Source: Pseudopyrenochaeta lycopersici
Lineage: Eukaryota > Ascomycota > Dothideomycetes > Pleosporales > Pseudopyrenochaetaceae
Assembly (NCBI GenBank): GCA_003313425.1
Contig: NHZP01000001.1
Coordinates: forward strand, 434,001 to 498,000
DNA length: 64,000 nt
Direction: 5' to 3'
The position numbers and the translations under genes were made by a program. Shown here in pieces: positions 12,203-23,443 of this stretch; within the stretch, counting starts at the first letter, position 1, and each line of letters starts with the position of its first letter. The notes under the pieces were generated by a model. That model was not told where the DNA came from. It worked only from the letters and a program-made list of their open reading frames with translations, and made no database searches.

Positions 12203-12705
12203 ATGGCTAGGTGTTACCGCGACCAGTTTGGCAGGACCCGCTGCTACCGATCTGCGTGGGACAATTGGGTGCGATGGGTCGTTCTCGCAGTCGTAGTCAT
12301 CGGTTTTCTCCTCCTCTTCGTACTGTGCAGGTAAGCATTCTACTCTCACTACCCAAGATACCCTCATTAACTCATGTTCGCAGTTGCATAACCGCACGTC
12401 GTCGCCGTAAAGCTGGTCGCCAGCCATATTACGGCACTGGTTGGGCAGCGCGCCCTGGCCAGTACAACAACAATAACGCTCAACCCTACTACAACAATAA
12501 TTACAACGCCCAGCCCGCTCCACCTTACTCTCCAAACGCCCAGCCAAACCAGGGATATTACGGTGGTGGTGGTGCCTCCCAAGGCTACTACGGGCAGCAG
12601 AACGGCGTTGAACTACAGAGCCCACAGCCAACGTACGGTGGCGCAGGACAGTATGCGCCGCCTCCTGGCCCACCACCGGGCAAGGGTGACGGGATTGTGC
12701 GATAA
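12203..12705 (+). CDS. RCR-type single-pass membrane protein
   Basis: Resembles the yeast Rcr1/Rcr2 family (resistance to Congo red), ER/endosomal membrane proteins that affect chitin deposition and plasma-membrane protein sorting through the ubiquitin ligase Rsp5. Exons 12203-12330 and 12384-12705 give about 149 aa. Order: short Cys-rich lumenal N-terminus (MARCYRDQFGRTRCYRS), one transmembrane helix at about residues 25-43 (VVLAVVVIGFLLLFVLC), a basic cytosolic stop-transfer (ARRRRKAGR), then a long Asn/Gln/Tyr/Pro-rich tail. PPYSP in the tail matches a PY motif (PPxY) for WW-domain ligases. The ATG was chosen because it starts the conserved N-terminus directly. A frameless read-through would miss exon 1. 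Confidence 0.8.
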
Positions 12706-13421
12706 ACAGTCATTCTCAAGGGGGAGAGTGTAGTAAGATGGTGGCACAACGCTGATGCGGGAACGAAATCACAAAGATACGATGACAGGACGTTACGGAC
12801 CGGTACACGCCTCAAAGATGGAACGTTCCGCAAGGATCACAAGCAATGTTTGCTCGTGGAATGGGAGATTTTCTTTTTGGATTGGGCTCGATACCTCTTT
12901 TGACTTTTAATGTCTTTCACGTACATTGTTATCTCCTTGGGAGCTGTACTACTACGAATAGTAATCGATTGGTTGCACTGCCATCAAAATATCGTCCTTG
13001 TGTCTGATTTCCAAGACGGTGTCATGGATTATGTATTACGTGAGAAATATAAAGTACAGATTCTATATTCAAACGAAGCTAGTCGACGCGGAAGTCGCAT
13101 GGCAGCAAACGCCCCATGTTCAACTGCACTATTAAAGGACCCTCCTACCTCCTCTGCCCATATTCTGCACATCCTGATCTTGTACAAGCATTCCAAATAC
13201 ACCCACGCGTGATCTTCCGGACCCGGGTGCTCTTACAGCAAGATGCCTTACGTCGACGCTAGGAAGGTCGACTGGCAACCTCTGGTGATCTCGATCTGCC
13301 TAATGACCTCTTCCACTGCAATCTTCGATATGAAGGCGCATATGGGTCTGAATGTATTGTGGTGTGAGCAAATCGCCCAATGTGAATAAGTGGTGGTGGT
13401 GGATGGAGTGCTAGCACAGCC
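12706..13421. other. Convergent spacer (RCR gene / DENN gene)
   Basis: 716 bp between two stop codons. It should hold both 3' UTRs; a 100-codon open frame on the plus strand here shows no recognisable motif. Confidence 0.55.
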
Positions 13422-15144
13422 TCAGCCTCCCGCTGACGACGATTGAGGGGTCGCTCCCAGCACGCCTGCGGAAGCTTCCTTCTCCAGCGAGATCTTCATC
13501 TCGAGCCACGAGTAGAAGTTTGGTGAGCTGCAAAAGCTCTCGTATAATCCGTCTCTTGCGCGATGTCGCTGTATAGGTCCCGAGCCGCGGAACTTGACAC
13601 TTGTACCGTACTTGCTCACGCTGCTAAGGAAGTCAGGCATGTGGAAGCTGGCGTATTGATGTTTGCCACCGGGTGATACAACGTTCGAAGTAGCAAGGTA
13701 GCGGTTGATAGGAGCGAGGAATTGAGCTGTCAGCTCTGCAAAGTGTCGACGGATAAGGGGTCCAAGGTCGCGAGTCTGGTCACCGAGCTTGAGCAGAGCA
13801 TCAATCTGAGACACTATAGTCGAATCCGATTTGAGGAAGCGTTTGGAGGGTGTGTGGACTTCGATGCCACCTCCTGGTAGGTCGAGAAGCGCGTTTCGAC
13901 TTGATTTGTGGTGGAGGGAGTGGTGTCGCCTTGTTGGTACAGGACCGTCAAAATTCTGGAGATATAAAATGTGAGGCCTTGCCTTGTGACTAGTTTCCGC
14001 CGCAGCGACAATGCGTTTGAGTAGAAAAGGGTTTGTGACACCAACTATGAAAGGTCTCGGAGTCCCTCCATCGATGCCGATGCTGCGGAAGTCGGCCTGC
14101 ATCGTCATGTATGGTTTTACGACTCCCGCGAAAGGCACAGGGCATATCAAGTCCAGAAGCGACGACACTGCTTCACTCGCCAGCTGTGGCGATTTGGCAA
14201 TCACAATAACACTTTCGCACAGGATGAGCTTTTCGTAGAGGACATAGAGATCCGTTATACATGGCATAAAGTGCATAATGTTGTCCCAAGAGCCTACGGG
14301 CTCATATGCGTAGATCGATGATGGTATATCCGAGATGAGAGGTGTAGGTCCGGGGAGCCCTTGTAATGGGAAGGTGCGATGTGGAGCAATGTCTAACGTC
14401 AACATGTTTCCTAGAAACGGAAGGTCATGTCGACCCAAAGCAGGAGGGGCCCAGGAAGCCATTCCAGAGTATGCTGCTTCCAGAGTTGCCGGATCACTGA
14501 TGACTCCAGATTCGGTCATTCGTTGCAATATTCGATTGTGGAAGGAGGGAAAGTTATGGTGCGATATCATGACCAGGGTTCTTTGGTTAAAGCTTCTTTT
14601 CATACTATGGTCAAACTCCTGGCGGAAGACACACGAACCGTAGAAGGTATCAGCACTGCCGTGGGGGGCGTTGGGCGAGCTGAGCTTGATATCAGGAGAG
14701 TTATTGCTGACGGCGAAGTTGAAGGCTAGGTCTTCTGCTGTCTCAGTGTTTTGTTGCTCGGGGAAGCTATGCACCACTTAGAAGAGGTACAATGCGCATG
14801 AGTCTGGTGCACGGTACCTATTGAAGCATATCGCGCTTAGATCTGCGGTGGAAAAGGGGACGTCTGGCGGATGCAGAATCTCGATTTCGGGACTTTGCAC
14901 TCAATTCAACGCTTTGTCCTCTCCAGAGAATGGCGAGCCCTTACTTACCCTATATCGACGTTGAAGTTACAGACGATGCTGGGCCAGTTAGCCTTGGATA
15001 GCAAAAGCATCAGCAAACTCACAAAGCTACAGCCCAATGCTGAAAGCCCCCGGTCGGCACAGGCGGTCCGTCCTCCATGTCCTTCTCTTTCTCTTGCCGT
15101 GTGCGGCGGTGGGGATGCAAGAGTTTGTTCTTCAGCTTCTCCAT
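13422..15144 (-). CDS. DENND6/Afi1-like DENN (SPA) domain protein
   Basis: DENN-domain proteins are Rab guanine-nucleotide exchange factors; the DENND6/FAM116 and yeast Afi1 (Arf3-interacting, polarity axis) branch acts in endosomal recycling and polarity. Exons (minus): 15144-15023, 14978-14949 (30 nt), 14892-14818 (75 nt), 14766-13422, about 523 aa. The uDENN half is convincing after splicing: WAVAFIVCNFNVDIGPEI, then ILHPPD, AICFNSFPEQ, then the cDENN segment with FRQEFDHSMKRSFNQR, LVMISHHNFP, and later LYVLYEKLILCESVIVIAKSP and MTMQADFRSIG. The start at MEKLKNKLL is the least certain part; the frame is open upstream to 15351 and a downstream Met (MEDGPP) is possible. Divergent with VAC14. 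Confidence 0.85.
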
Positions 15145-15610
15145 TTTGACCCCTTTCGAGGCACCTGACAGGTTCAGGTGAAGGATATCAGATGTCAGAC
15201 CAGTCAGGAATAGCGCCTGGCCGAGTGGATGAGACCACGAGCTGTGGCTGGAGGAAGGTGTCAGATTAGCGTCTGCACTAGATGTCAATCGCCATGGCAG
15301 AGAGCGCCGTGAAGAGTGAGAATGACTCGTGGTGGATACATTACTTCGCAAATATCAATAGGTAGATGGCTGCTTGTGGAAATGTCTCGTTTATCAGCGG
15401 CTTCCAGTGAGCTGGCGCAGGGATGCTGCGCGCTCCCGCACGATGACGTGCGGCGTCCAGACTCGCGTGCGGCCTCAAGTCGTGTTCGCGACGACGCATC
15501 GACCAGCTCCTGCCTGCCCGCAATTCACTGTTCCGGCCCTGCCCCGCCCGCAATCCAGCATGCAATAGTCTGCACAGCAACATGTAGAGACCGTCTGTGC
15601 TCCCTTCAAA
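15145..15610. promoter_or_regulatory. Divergent promoter region DENND6-like / VAC14
   Basis: 466-bp head-to-head spacer. No individual element can be named with confidence. Confidence 0.45.
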
Positions 15611-18600
15611 ATGGACACCAACATCACCAAAGCGTTGAACGATAAGCTCTACGACAAGCGCAAAAGCGGCGCACTTGAGCTCGAGGGCCTCATTCGTGAT
15701 GCACTACAGGCACAGGACCACGACAGGATAGCGAAGATTGTGCATCAGCTCTGCCATGAGTATGCATACGCTGTCCACCAGCCTCATGCCCGGAATGGGG
15801 GCCTCATTGGACTTGCTGCTGCATCTATAGCCTTAGGACCAGTGCGTACAACTAACGAAGTATGTTGAAATCAAGCTGATAAAATAGTAGGAAGTAGCCC
15901 GGTACCTCGAGGAAATTGTGCCTCCAGTCCTCGCATGCTTTGGCGATCAAGATGCGCGTGTTAGGTACTACGCCTGCGAGAGCATGTATAATATCGCCAA
16001 AGTTGCAAAGGGCGAGATACTCGTCTACTTCAATCAAGTATTCGATGCACTCTGCAAGGTATGGGATATTGCTTTTAGCATCTTGTAGGAATTAAAGGCA
16101 ATGCTAATACCACCTGAACCACACAGATGGCTGCAGATTCGGAGCTGTCTGTAAAGAACGGAGCTGAGCTGCTCGACCGCTTGGTTAAAGACATTGTCTC
16201 TGAGTCCGCAGCAACATATGTCTCCGTATTACATGCCCCGCCAGAACACCACGATCACCCGGGCTCCGATGAGCATGAGCCACATCCCCACGAGCTGCCG
16301 ACTGCCTTCAACCTCGAACGCTTCTTACCCCTCCTTGAGGAGCGGATAAACGTCATCAATCCCTTCACGCGGTCATTCTTGGTTGCATGGATTACCCTGT
16401 TAGACTCGATACCAGACCTTGAGCTCATTGCCCACCTGCCACGCTTCCTGGGCGGCCTCTTGAAGTTCCTGAGCGACTCAAATCAGGATGTATATACCAT
16501 GACCCAAGCCTCATTGGATAGATTCCTCGGCGAGATCAAGAAGATTGCAAGGATAAAGAAGGGTATAGCGGAGAGCAAGAGGAGCCACAGTAAGGATGAA
16601 CGCAGACACTCTAGTTCGAGTCTCCAAAGCGAGCCGGACAATGAAAGTGAGTCCAGAAGCGGTACACCGCTTGAACAGCTAGAGGCCGTCGATGAAAAAG
16701 AAAATGCAAGTGGAGGGAGCGGCTCGATATCTGGCGACAGTGAGAAATCTGTCAACGGAGACGGTGACTGGGTGCCAGGGCAGGATGTGCAAGTGGACCA
16801 CCCTAAGATCCTGGAGATTCTCGTAGATTTCCTGATCACTCCATCAGGTAAGTCCAAAATAACACTTTCTAGGCTTCTAAAAGTGACCATCTGTAGATAC
16901 GGAAGAAGAGCAAACAGAAATTCTGCTTACCGCTCTTCGCTGGATCGACAACTTCTTTGACATTTGCCCAGAGGACATTATGCCATACGTCCCCAGCCTG
17001 TTGTCACATGTTCTACCAAGAATGTCTCACGAAGTGGATACTGTTCGCAAAGCCGCCGTCAAGGTTAATGCTTCGCTCATGGATTACATTCTATCATTGT
17101 CCGATGATAGTCGCAAGGCAGATGGTACCGCCGGCGGGCAAATCCAACTGCCGCCATCGTTATCAGAACTAGGCAAAGAACTCACGGGTACACAGCGACG
17201 AGATTCGAATTTATCTGGTCGTTTGCTAAAGGCAGTGATACGAGACCAAGCAAACAAGGCAGAATCGCTAGATGGCAAGGGCACAAGATCGTCCACTCCA
17301 GCAGAGGAGCGTGGACCCTCCCCGCGTCCGATTCCTGAGCTCGATTACCAAGCTGCAGTTAGTGCGCTCACACTGCAGTTCCTGAATGAGCACGAAGCCA
17401 CTCGAGTCGCAGCCATAGCGTGGCTGATAATGCTTCATCGAATGGCACCTGGCAGGATCCTCACAGTTGACGACGGCACCTTCCCAGCACTGCTCAAGAC
17501 GCTTTCGGATCCTTCAGACGCCGTAGTCACTCGTGATCTTCTCCTCCTTTCACAAATTTCATTGCACAGTGACGACACCTACTTTACTTCCTTTATGGTT
17601 AATCTCCTAAAGCTATTCTGTACCGATCGTCGACTTCTAGAGACACGAGGCAATCTCATTATTCGGCAATTGTGTCTCACTCTCAGTGCAGAGCGGATAT
17701 ACCGTACGATGGCTGAATGCCTTGTAAGGGACGAGGATGTCGAGTTTGCAAGCATAATGGTTCAAAACCTTAACAACAACCTCATCACAGCGCCGGAGTT
17801 GGCTGATCTGAGAAGAAGGCTCAGGAACCTAGATAGCAAGGTATTTTGAACTTGAATTGCGAAGAGGATCGTTGCTAACTTCCCCAGGACGGCCAATCCT
17901 TCTTCGTTACGTTATTCAAGGCCTGGTGTCACAACTCTGTGGCTACTTTCTCACTTTGTCTTCTTGCTCAAGCTTATGAGCAAGCATACCACCTTCTTCA
18001 AGTATTGTAAGTGATGCTGGTTGAATTTGACATTCTCTATACTGACCAGACCAGTGCCGACCTCGAGATGACAGTCAACATGCTCATCCAAATCGACAAG
18101 CTGGTTCAACTCCTCGAATCCCCCGTCTTCACTTGTGAGCTAAATCGTTCACCTTTGATATCCATATCTAATCCACATTTAGATCTCCGAATGCAGCTTC
18201 TCGAGCCAGAACGATATCCCCATCTTTACAAGTGCCTCTACGGCCTTCTCATGCTCCTTCCGCAATCCTCAGCCTTTGCAGCGCTTAAAAATCGCCTGAA
18301 CAGTGTCTCTGCTATAGGCTACCTCCACATTGCGCCGCGCACGAGCACGTATGTCCCCACTTCTTCCCCCACATTGAACCACTTGAGGCAGAAGAGCTCA
18401 GAAGTTGGTGCTCCTAGTGCTCCCTCCGGCGCCTCAGGCGTGTCAAACTTCGAACGCCCCAACCGGCTCAATAAAGCCAGAGAGGAGGGCAGCGTCAAGT
18501 GGACCGAGCTGCTTGAACGGTTCAAAGCCACACAAGAGAAGGCGAGGCGGAGTCAGAGAATGGCCAGTATGGGCGAAGATATGCCAGTAGGGGAGGTGGA

Positions 18601-18799
18601 GAAGGAGAAGGAGAGGATAGGGCCGCCGCCTGTTCCACCTAAGAACATAGGATTGAGGCCGGGCAGTCCTGCTGGTGCAATGAGACCGCCCCCTGCGGCG
18701 CCGGCACAGAATGCACAGCAGGGGCACAAGCCGAGGAACAGTCTCAGTAACCTTGGACGCTTCGCTGGCGGTGTGGCTGGGCGGAACAAAAAGAAGTGA
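15611..18799 (+). CDS. VAC14: VAC14, scaffold of the PI(3,5)P2 kinase complex
   Basis: HEAT-repeat scaffold that holds Fab1/PIKfyve and Fig4 together on the vacuole membrane to make and turn over PI(3,5)P2. Exons: 15611-15841, 15891-16058, 16127-16847, 16897-17840, 17888-18006, 18055-18134, 18183-18799, about 959 aa. The N-terminus ([20 protein letters not shown]) and [23 protein letters not shown] are classic Vac14 HEAT repeats. A serine/acid-rich insert (about residues 285-355) interrupts the solenoid; the Fig4-binding C-terminal domain follows ([42 protein letters not shown]). The last 150 residues are low-complexity, Pro- and Lys-rich, ending KKK. All seven exon joints are in phase with conserved sequence on both sides. 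Confidence 0.95.
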
Positions 18800-18956
18800 G
18801 CTGGGCTATTGATGCAGTTAGAATCCTGTCGTGTTGGAACGTGGTTTTCCACTCGATGTTTTGGAGCGAGTACATATAGACTGCATTCCGGGAGTCAGAA
18901 GGATATAACAGAGGGTTGGCCTGGTATTTCTGTACACAAATGTGGTCCCCCATAAT

Positions 18957-19784
18957 TCAGCGATGTTTGCCCTTCCTAAACCTTACGCCATCATCCAGCT
19001 TCTGCTCCTTGATTCCCGTAGCATTACCACCATCTTTCTCAATAACCCAGCTCTTGACAATTTCCTTGATTTCCGGTTTCTTCTTTTCCAGCCGTTTCGC
19101 CTCTTTAATCTTCCTTACATATCCACTGTACACGGCAACCTCTGCGATTGCAATGGCGCCACTGCCTCCCATACTCATCCCCAACCGCTTCCCAACAGTC
19201 CAGTGCCGAGCAGCGACCCATATGAACACAGCAACAGCGACAATCGAGACGAGTATGTTTATGATCAAAATGACCTGGCGATGTACCTCCTCGTAGGAGA
19301 CTTCCTCTTCTTCCGAGAAGGACGGGTTGTACTGCGGCGTGGACCCGAGCGAGAAGGCTGCTGGGGCGCGAGGGAAGCGCTGGGTAAAGGTTTCGCGCGT
19401 TGGAGGGGGATGTAGCATGCGCTCGTAGGAAACGGCCTCTTCTTGGGCGCGAAGACGGGCCATCAGGGCATGGTATTCGGGGGTCTGGGTGGGCTTTGGT
19501 GGTGGGGGAGGGGTGTAGATAGTTGTATGGGTGAGAAGGAGGTTGAGAGTGAGCGGTATGGGTTCTTCGTCTTCAGCGTCTGTAATGGTGGATAGGCTGG
19601 CAGTATGGTTCTTCAGTAGCTTGGAGAGGTCGATCAACTGGCTATGCGAGATGGGATTCCCAGGCTTCGACCCTGTAAGCGTGGGCTCGTTTGCGCGTTG
19701 CAGCTTCGCAAAGTCATCTGGGGCTACTTCTTCAGCTCTAGCGACTGCCCGGACTATCCCGGGTGTCATGGTAAGAAGCACCAT
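18957..19784 (-). CDS. VMA12: Vma12-like V-ATPase assembly factor
   Basis: ER membrane protein which, with Vma21/Vma22, assembles the V0 sector of the vacuolar ATPase. Single exon, about 275 aa from the ATG of MVLLTMTPGIV; an in-frame ATG 33 codons upstream (19883) is possible but adds a stretch absent from relatives as I know them. Seen: N-terminal cytosolic part with GNPISHSQLIDLSKLLK, a proline run (YTPPPPPKPTQTPEY), ALMARLRAQEEAVSYERM, then two membrane spans near residues 176-196 (LIINILVSIVAVAVFIW) and 205-228 (GGSGAIAIAEVAVYSG), and a Lys-rich C-terminal tail that fits ER retention. Converges with VAC14 (157 bp between stops) and diverges from COQ1. Confidence 0.88.
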   Translation of the reverse strand: MVLLTMTPGIVRAVARAEEVAPDDFAKLQRANEPTLTGSKPGNPISHSQLIDLSKLLKNHTASLSTITDAEDEEPIPLTLNLLLTHTTIYTPPPPPKPTQTPEYHALMARLRAQEEAVSYERMLHPPPTRETFTQRFPRAPAAFSLGSTPQYNPSFSEEEEVSYEEVHRQVILIINILVSIVAVAVFIWVAARHWTVGKRLGMSMGGSGAIAIAEVAVYSGYVRKIKEAKRLEKKKPEIKEIVKSWVIEKDGGNATGIKEQKLDDGVRFRKGKHR

Positions 19785-20065
19785 GGTTGATGTGGAAAGT
19801 TGTAAGATTGTCGGAGTTCCGCCTGGCCAACCTGCGAGGACAAGCAAGTACAAGCATGCCGTTGTTGCCAACGAGTCGTGCATGACAGGGATACGATTAG
19901 CTAGCGCGTCATGATTATTCGTCTTGGTTCCAAAAACTCCCGATGGCTGGAACGACAGCTCTCTTGCTCGTCATCACCGCCATTGTCTCCGACCGGTAAT
20001 CCTGGGAATAGTGTCAATTGCACCTGTACCTTCAAGACAGAGCATTGTTTTGAAGAAATTCACCC

Positions 20066-21489
20066 ATGACGAGCCGATCCAGCCGGCTCGCGACGAGCTT
20101 CGCGCGAACGCAAACTTCCTCATCACGGCTCTCGACATGTCCGTATCATAGTACTGCTGCTCGATGGCAGAGCCCGAATGTCTCGACATACTATCACTCC
20201 CCGCGGCGGCGGAACCAGTCGTCGTGGGCAGCTGCCGTCAATGTAGCACAGAATATTATGAGCTCGCCGCCCCCGGATGCGCCGATAAAGATGGACCCCT
20301 TCCAGACAGTAGCAAGAGAGATGAAATTCTTAACAGGCAATATAAGACAGCTGCTAGGGAGTGGGCATCCGACACTAGATACGGTAGCGAAGTACTATAC
20401 GCAGAGTGAGGGGAAATATGTCAGGCCTATGCTGGTGCTGCTTATGAGTCGGGCAACAGCGTTGACGCCGAGGACCTCGAGATCTGCTAGCATCGGGAAC
20501 GTCATGGGCAGAGGCGTGGATAGCCCTATTTCGAATCCGTCCATATTAGCAGACGAGAATCCGGACTCGGGCCCCATCTCAAGTATAGGACATGACACTC
20601 GATATGCAACTGAAGACAGCGACATCCTCCCCTCTCAGCGCCGCTTAGCCGAAATCACAGAACTGATCCACACCGCTTCTCTCCTCCATGACGATGTCAT
20701 CGATCACTCCGTCTCCCGCCGTTCCGCACCCAGCGCGAACATTGAGTTTGGAAACAAAATGGCAGTGCTAGCTGGTGACTTCCTCCTCGGCCGAGCCTCA
20801 GTTGCCCTAGCGCGATTACGGGACCCAGAAGTGACCGAGTTGCTGGCTACGGTAATTGCGAATCTAGTCGAGGGCGAGTTCATGCAGCTCAAGAACACGG
20901 CAAGAGATGAGAAGAACCCGTCTTGGACCGAGGACACAGTCTCGTACTATTTGCAAAAGACTTATTTGAAATCTGCATCCTTGATCAGCAAGTCCTGCCG
21001 CGCCGCTGCCATTCTCGGTGGATCAACGCCAGAAGTCGTCGAGGCATCGTACTTGTACGGCAAGAATCTAGGCCTAGCATTCCAGCTCGTGGACGACATG
21101 CTGGATTACACAATCTCTGGCGAAGAACTCGGCAAGCCCGCAGGAGCGGATTTGGAACTCGGCCTCGCGACCGCGCCGTTGCTGTTTGCATGGAAGGAGA
21201 ACAGGAGTCTAGGGAAGTTGGTGGGCAGGAAGTTCAGTGGGGAGGGTGACGTACAAAGGGTAAGTTTTTGTAGTCACACAGATACTTTTGGAGAAGAAGA
21301 AGAATATTCCTTGCTAATACTAAACAGGCCCGTGAGATTGTCGCGAAAAGTTCAGGTCTCGAGCAGACACGTGCTCTCGCTCAGGAATACGTCGACAAAG
21401 CCATCCAGGCCATATCCTTCTTCCCCGAGAGCGAAGCGAAGAACGGCCTGATTGAAATGTGCACCAAGGTCATGATGCGGAGGAAGTAA
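20066..21489 (+). CDS. COQ1: Polyprenyl diphosphate synthase for ubiquinone (COQ1)
   Basis: Mitochondrial trans-polyprenyl transferase that builds the isoprenoid tail of ubiquinone from IPP and an allylic primer. Exons 20066-21259 and 21328-21489, 451 aa. The first about 55 residues are Arg/Ser/Thr-rich without acids, typical of a mitochondrial presequence. Catalytic aspartate motifs are intact: DDVID (first, in LIHTASLLHDDVIDHS) and DDMLD (second, in GLAFQLVDDMLDY). GKYVRPMLVLLMSRA is the substrate-binding region (an Arg-bearing GKxxRP). A Ser/Asp-rich insert of about 50 residues sits between that block and the first Asp motif, as in other fungal Coq1. Chain length (hexa- to decaprenyl) cannot be read from the sequence alone. 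Confidence 0.94.
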
Positions 21490-21516
21490 AAAGGGAACAA
21501 AGAAAGAAATATAGAC

Positions 21517-21591
<75 letters not shown>

Positions 21592-21935
21592 AAATCGTCA
21601 AGCAAAAGGACTAATGAGGGCGTCATGTACGAGTACTGTGTATATACGGCAGCATGTACGGGTCATTGCGGGGCAGATGTGTGTGACAGACGACGAGGTG
21701 TGATTTTGGAGGGAGGTGGAGACATGATTGCGCATCGCGAAAGCTGCCGGAGCGATTCCCCGTGGCGGGGGCGTTGACGTCTGTACATATACTGTTATCT
21801 TCACACGAAGTAATTCAAGCAAAGATGATCAAACTGGTTGCGTGTGAACAGTGAATGGAATCGAATTGATTAGAGTCGATCGCAAATTCGGGGGTATCTA
21901 CAAAAAACACAACAATCTCCAAAGTCCCGTTTGGA
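21490..21935. other. Convergent spacer COQ1 / SWD3 with microsatellite
   Basis: 446 bp between two converging stop codons; it starts with the GAAA tract described separately and otherwise shows nothing. Confidence 0.6.
21517..21594 (+). repeat. (GAAA)n microsatellite
   Basis: About 19 uninterrupted copies of a 4-bp GAAA unit (78 bp) beginning 27 bp after the COQ1 stop codon, so almost certainly inside its 3' UTR. A shorter, imperfect purine tract precedes it. Confidence 0.97.
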
Positions 21936-23309
21936 CTAGGGATTCGAATCTGCGTGGCTTTCTGTCCGAGGGGTCGGTGGAAGAGCGTCAGCGTCAAAAC
22001 CGTTGGTTTCTGTCTCTTCCTGCTTCACGCCGTTCGCAGCAACACCATCCAGCTTTGCTTTTCCCGGTGCATCAGCGGCTTTCCATATCCTGACCACCCT
22101 GTCCAAGCCGGCGCTGGCAATCAGCTTCTCCTTGGGATGTGTGTCGACGCTGAGGACGGCCTCGGTATGGCCTTCTAGTCTCTGTAAGACGTTCTTCGAA
22201 CTGACATCCCATATAATGACGTTTCCCTCTTCGGTGCCCGAGGCTATGAATGCGTACTCGACTGCCGGAGTTTGGGGGTTGGAAGATGCAGCGCCATAAG
22301 TCCCAAAGGCGCCGGAGAGGCTGTAGTTCTTGTTGACATGGCCTTGGTACGTTTTCACGCACTTCCCCTTGCCTTCAATGTAGTCCCACAGTCTGACGCA
22401 GGAATCCAGGGTCCAGGCTAATATGTATTTCCCATTGGGGCTGAAGATTACAGAAGATACTGGGGCGTTGTCTTCGTGCACCAGCGTCCTCAGACATTGT
22501 CCTGTTGCCGTGTCCCAGACTCGGATCAGACCGTCATGACTGCACGACACAATCAGTGTGCCGTCGCGCACAAAATCTACACCGCTGACAGGATCCGAGT
22601 GGGCGGGCAGAGAGCGCATGACGCGTGCGGCGCGCACGTCCCAGACGTATACTGCTTCGTCGTAGGAGCCGGACACGAGCATGTTGCCCTTTGGACTGAA
22701 GGCCAGGGAATAGACATAGTTGTGGTGTCCGATGAAGGGCGTCGGGTGCGCAAGGCCCGTCGTTGTGTCCCACAGCCGTATAGACTTGTCGTCTGAGCCT
22801 GATGCGAGGATTCTGGAGTCTGGCGACCAAGAGATGGTAGAAATGCCCGCGAGATGTCCCTCCAACGTGTGCTCGAGGGCGCCGGTGCTGGCGTCCCAGA
22901 TTTTGACTGTGCAGTCGGCGCTGGCGGAGGCGATCCAGCGCCCATCGGGAGAATACTTTACCACGCTGATGGGTTTCTTGTGGCCGCGCAGCGCAAGGGT
23001 GGCTTTGTAGTGCAGTTCGGTTGGTTTTGGCGGGGGAGGCGTGGACCCGGGCGAGCGTGAGCGGCGGCGGGAGGTTGAGGATCTCGAGTGCGATGGCGAG
23101 CGCGATCTTGAGTTTGACTGGCGCCTGTCTCTGTAGAAGCGGCGGTCGTCTTCGCTGTCGTCTCTGCTGTAGCGGCGCGCGGGCCGTTCTGCTAGTCTGT
23201 ACGCGGGAGAGGCATTGGGCGATGCGGATCGTTTGCGGGGCGGTGCATCGTCAGAGTCGTTGTCTTCGTCGCGCCGCCGTTTGGGCGAAGGGGAGCGAGT
23301 GCCATCCAT
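21936..23309 (-). CDS. SWD3: SWD3/WDR5-like COMPASS WD40 protein
   Basis: Seven-bladed WD40 propeller most like WDR5/Swd3, the core subunit of COMPASS histone H3K4 methyltransferase. Single exon, 457 aa. The first about 100 residues are an Arg/Ser-rich, low-complexity extension (many RSRSP motifs and KRRR nuclear-localisation-like clusters). WD blades then follow from about residue 105: GHKKPISVVKYSPDGRWIAS, IWDASTGALEHTLEGH, GSDDKSIRLWDTTTG, GHHNYVYSLAFSPKGN, LPAHSDPVSGVDFVRDGT, ending VVRIWKA. The LPAHSDPVS and VSSVIFSPNGKYILAWTLD blocks are diagnostic of WDR5 rather than general WD proteins. A short acidic tail follows. Start codon is the first ATG; only 134 bp separate it from ISC1. Confidence 0.9.
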   Translation of the reverse strand: MDGTRSPSPKRRRDEDNDSDDAPPRKRSASPNASPAYRLAERPARRYSRDDSEDDRRFYRDRRQSNSRSRSPSHSRSSTSRRRSRSPGSTPPPPKPTELHYKATLALRGHKKPISVVKYSPDGRWIASASADCTVKIWDASTGALEHTLEGHLAGISTISWSPDSRILASGSDDKSIRLWDTTTGLAHPTPFIGHHNYVYSLAFSPKGNMLVSGSYDEAVYVWDVRAARVMRSLPAHSDPVSGVDFVRDGTLIVSCSHDGLIRVWDTATGQCLRTLVHEDNAPVSSVIFSPNGKYILAWTLDSCVRLWDYIEGKGKCVKTYQGHVNKNYSLSGAFGTYGAASSNPQTPAVEYAFIASGTEEGNVIIWDVSSKNVLQRLEGHTEAVLSVDTHPKEKLIASAGLDRVVRIWKAADAPGKAKLDGVAANGVKQEETETNGFDADALPPTPRTESHADSNP

Positions 23310-23443
23310 GGTGCTGGGGGAGGGGGGAGGAGCGCGTTGCTCCGACGGCCAACGCGACCATAGTGCGCTAGAGAAAGTAATGCCGCGTAGTGCAGGCGGT
23401 CAAGCATTGCTGACCCCTGCAAGAGGTACATCATGGCGTGTCC
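23310..23443. promoter_or_regulatory. Very short divergent promoter SWD3 / ISC1
   Basis: 134 bp separate the two start codons (158 bp if ISC1 starts at 23468). Both promoters must share this interval or extend into the neighbouring coding sequences. Confidence 0.55.

Noticed and set aside
14767..14777. DENN gene starting with the in-frame GTG at 14777
   Set aside because: Those bases fall inside an intron: splicing 14892-14818 to 14766 gives AICFNSFPEQ, which matches the DENND6 family and extends the protein by three upstream exons.
21939..21955. GGGATTCGAATCT, similar to a tRNA T-arm
   Set aside because: Lies within the 3' end of the SWD3 coding region, with no matching acceptor stem or anticodon arm on either strand.
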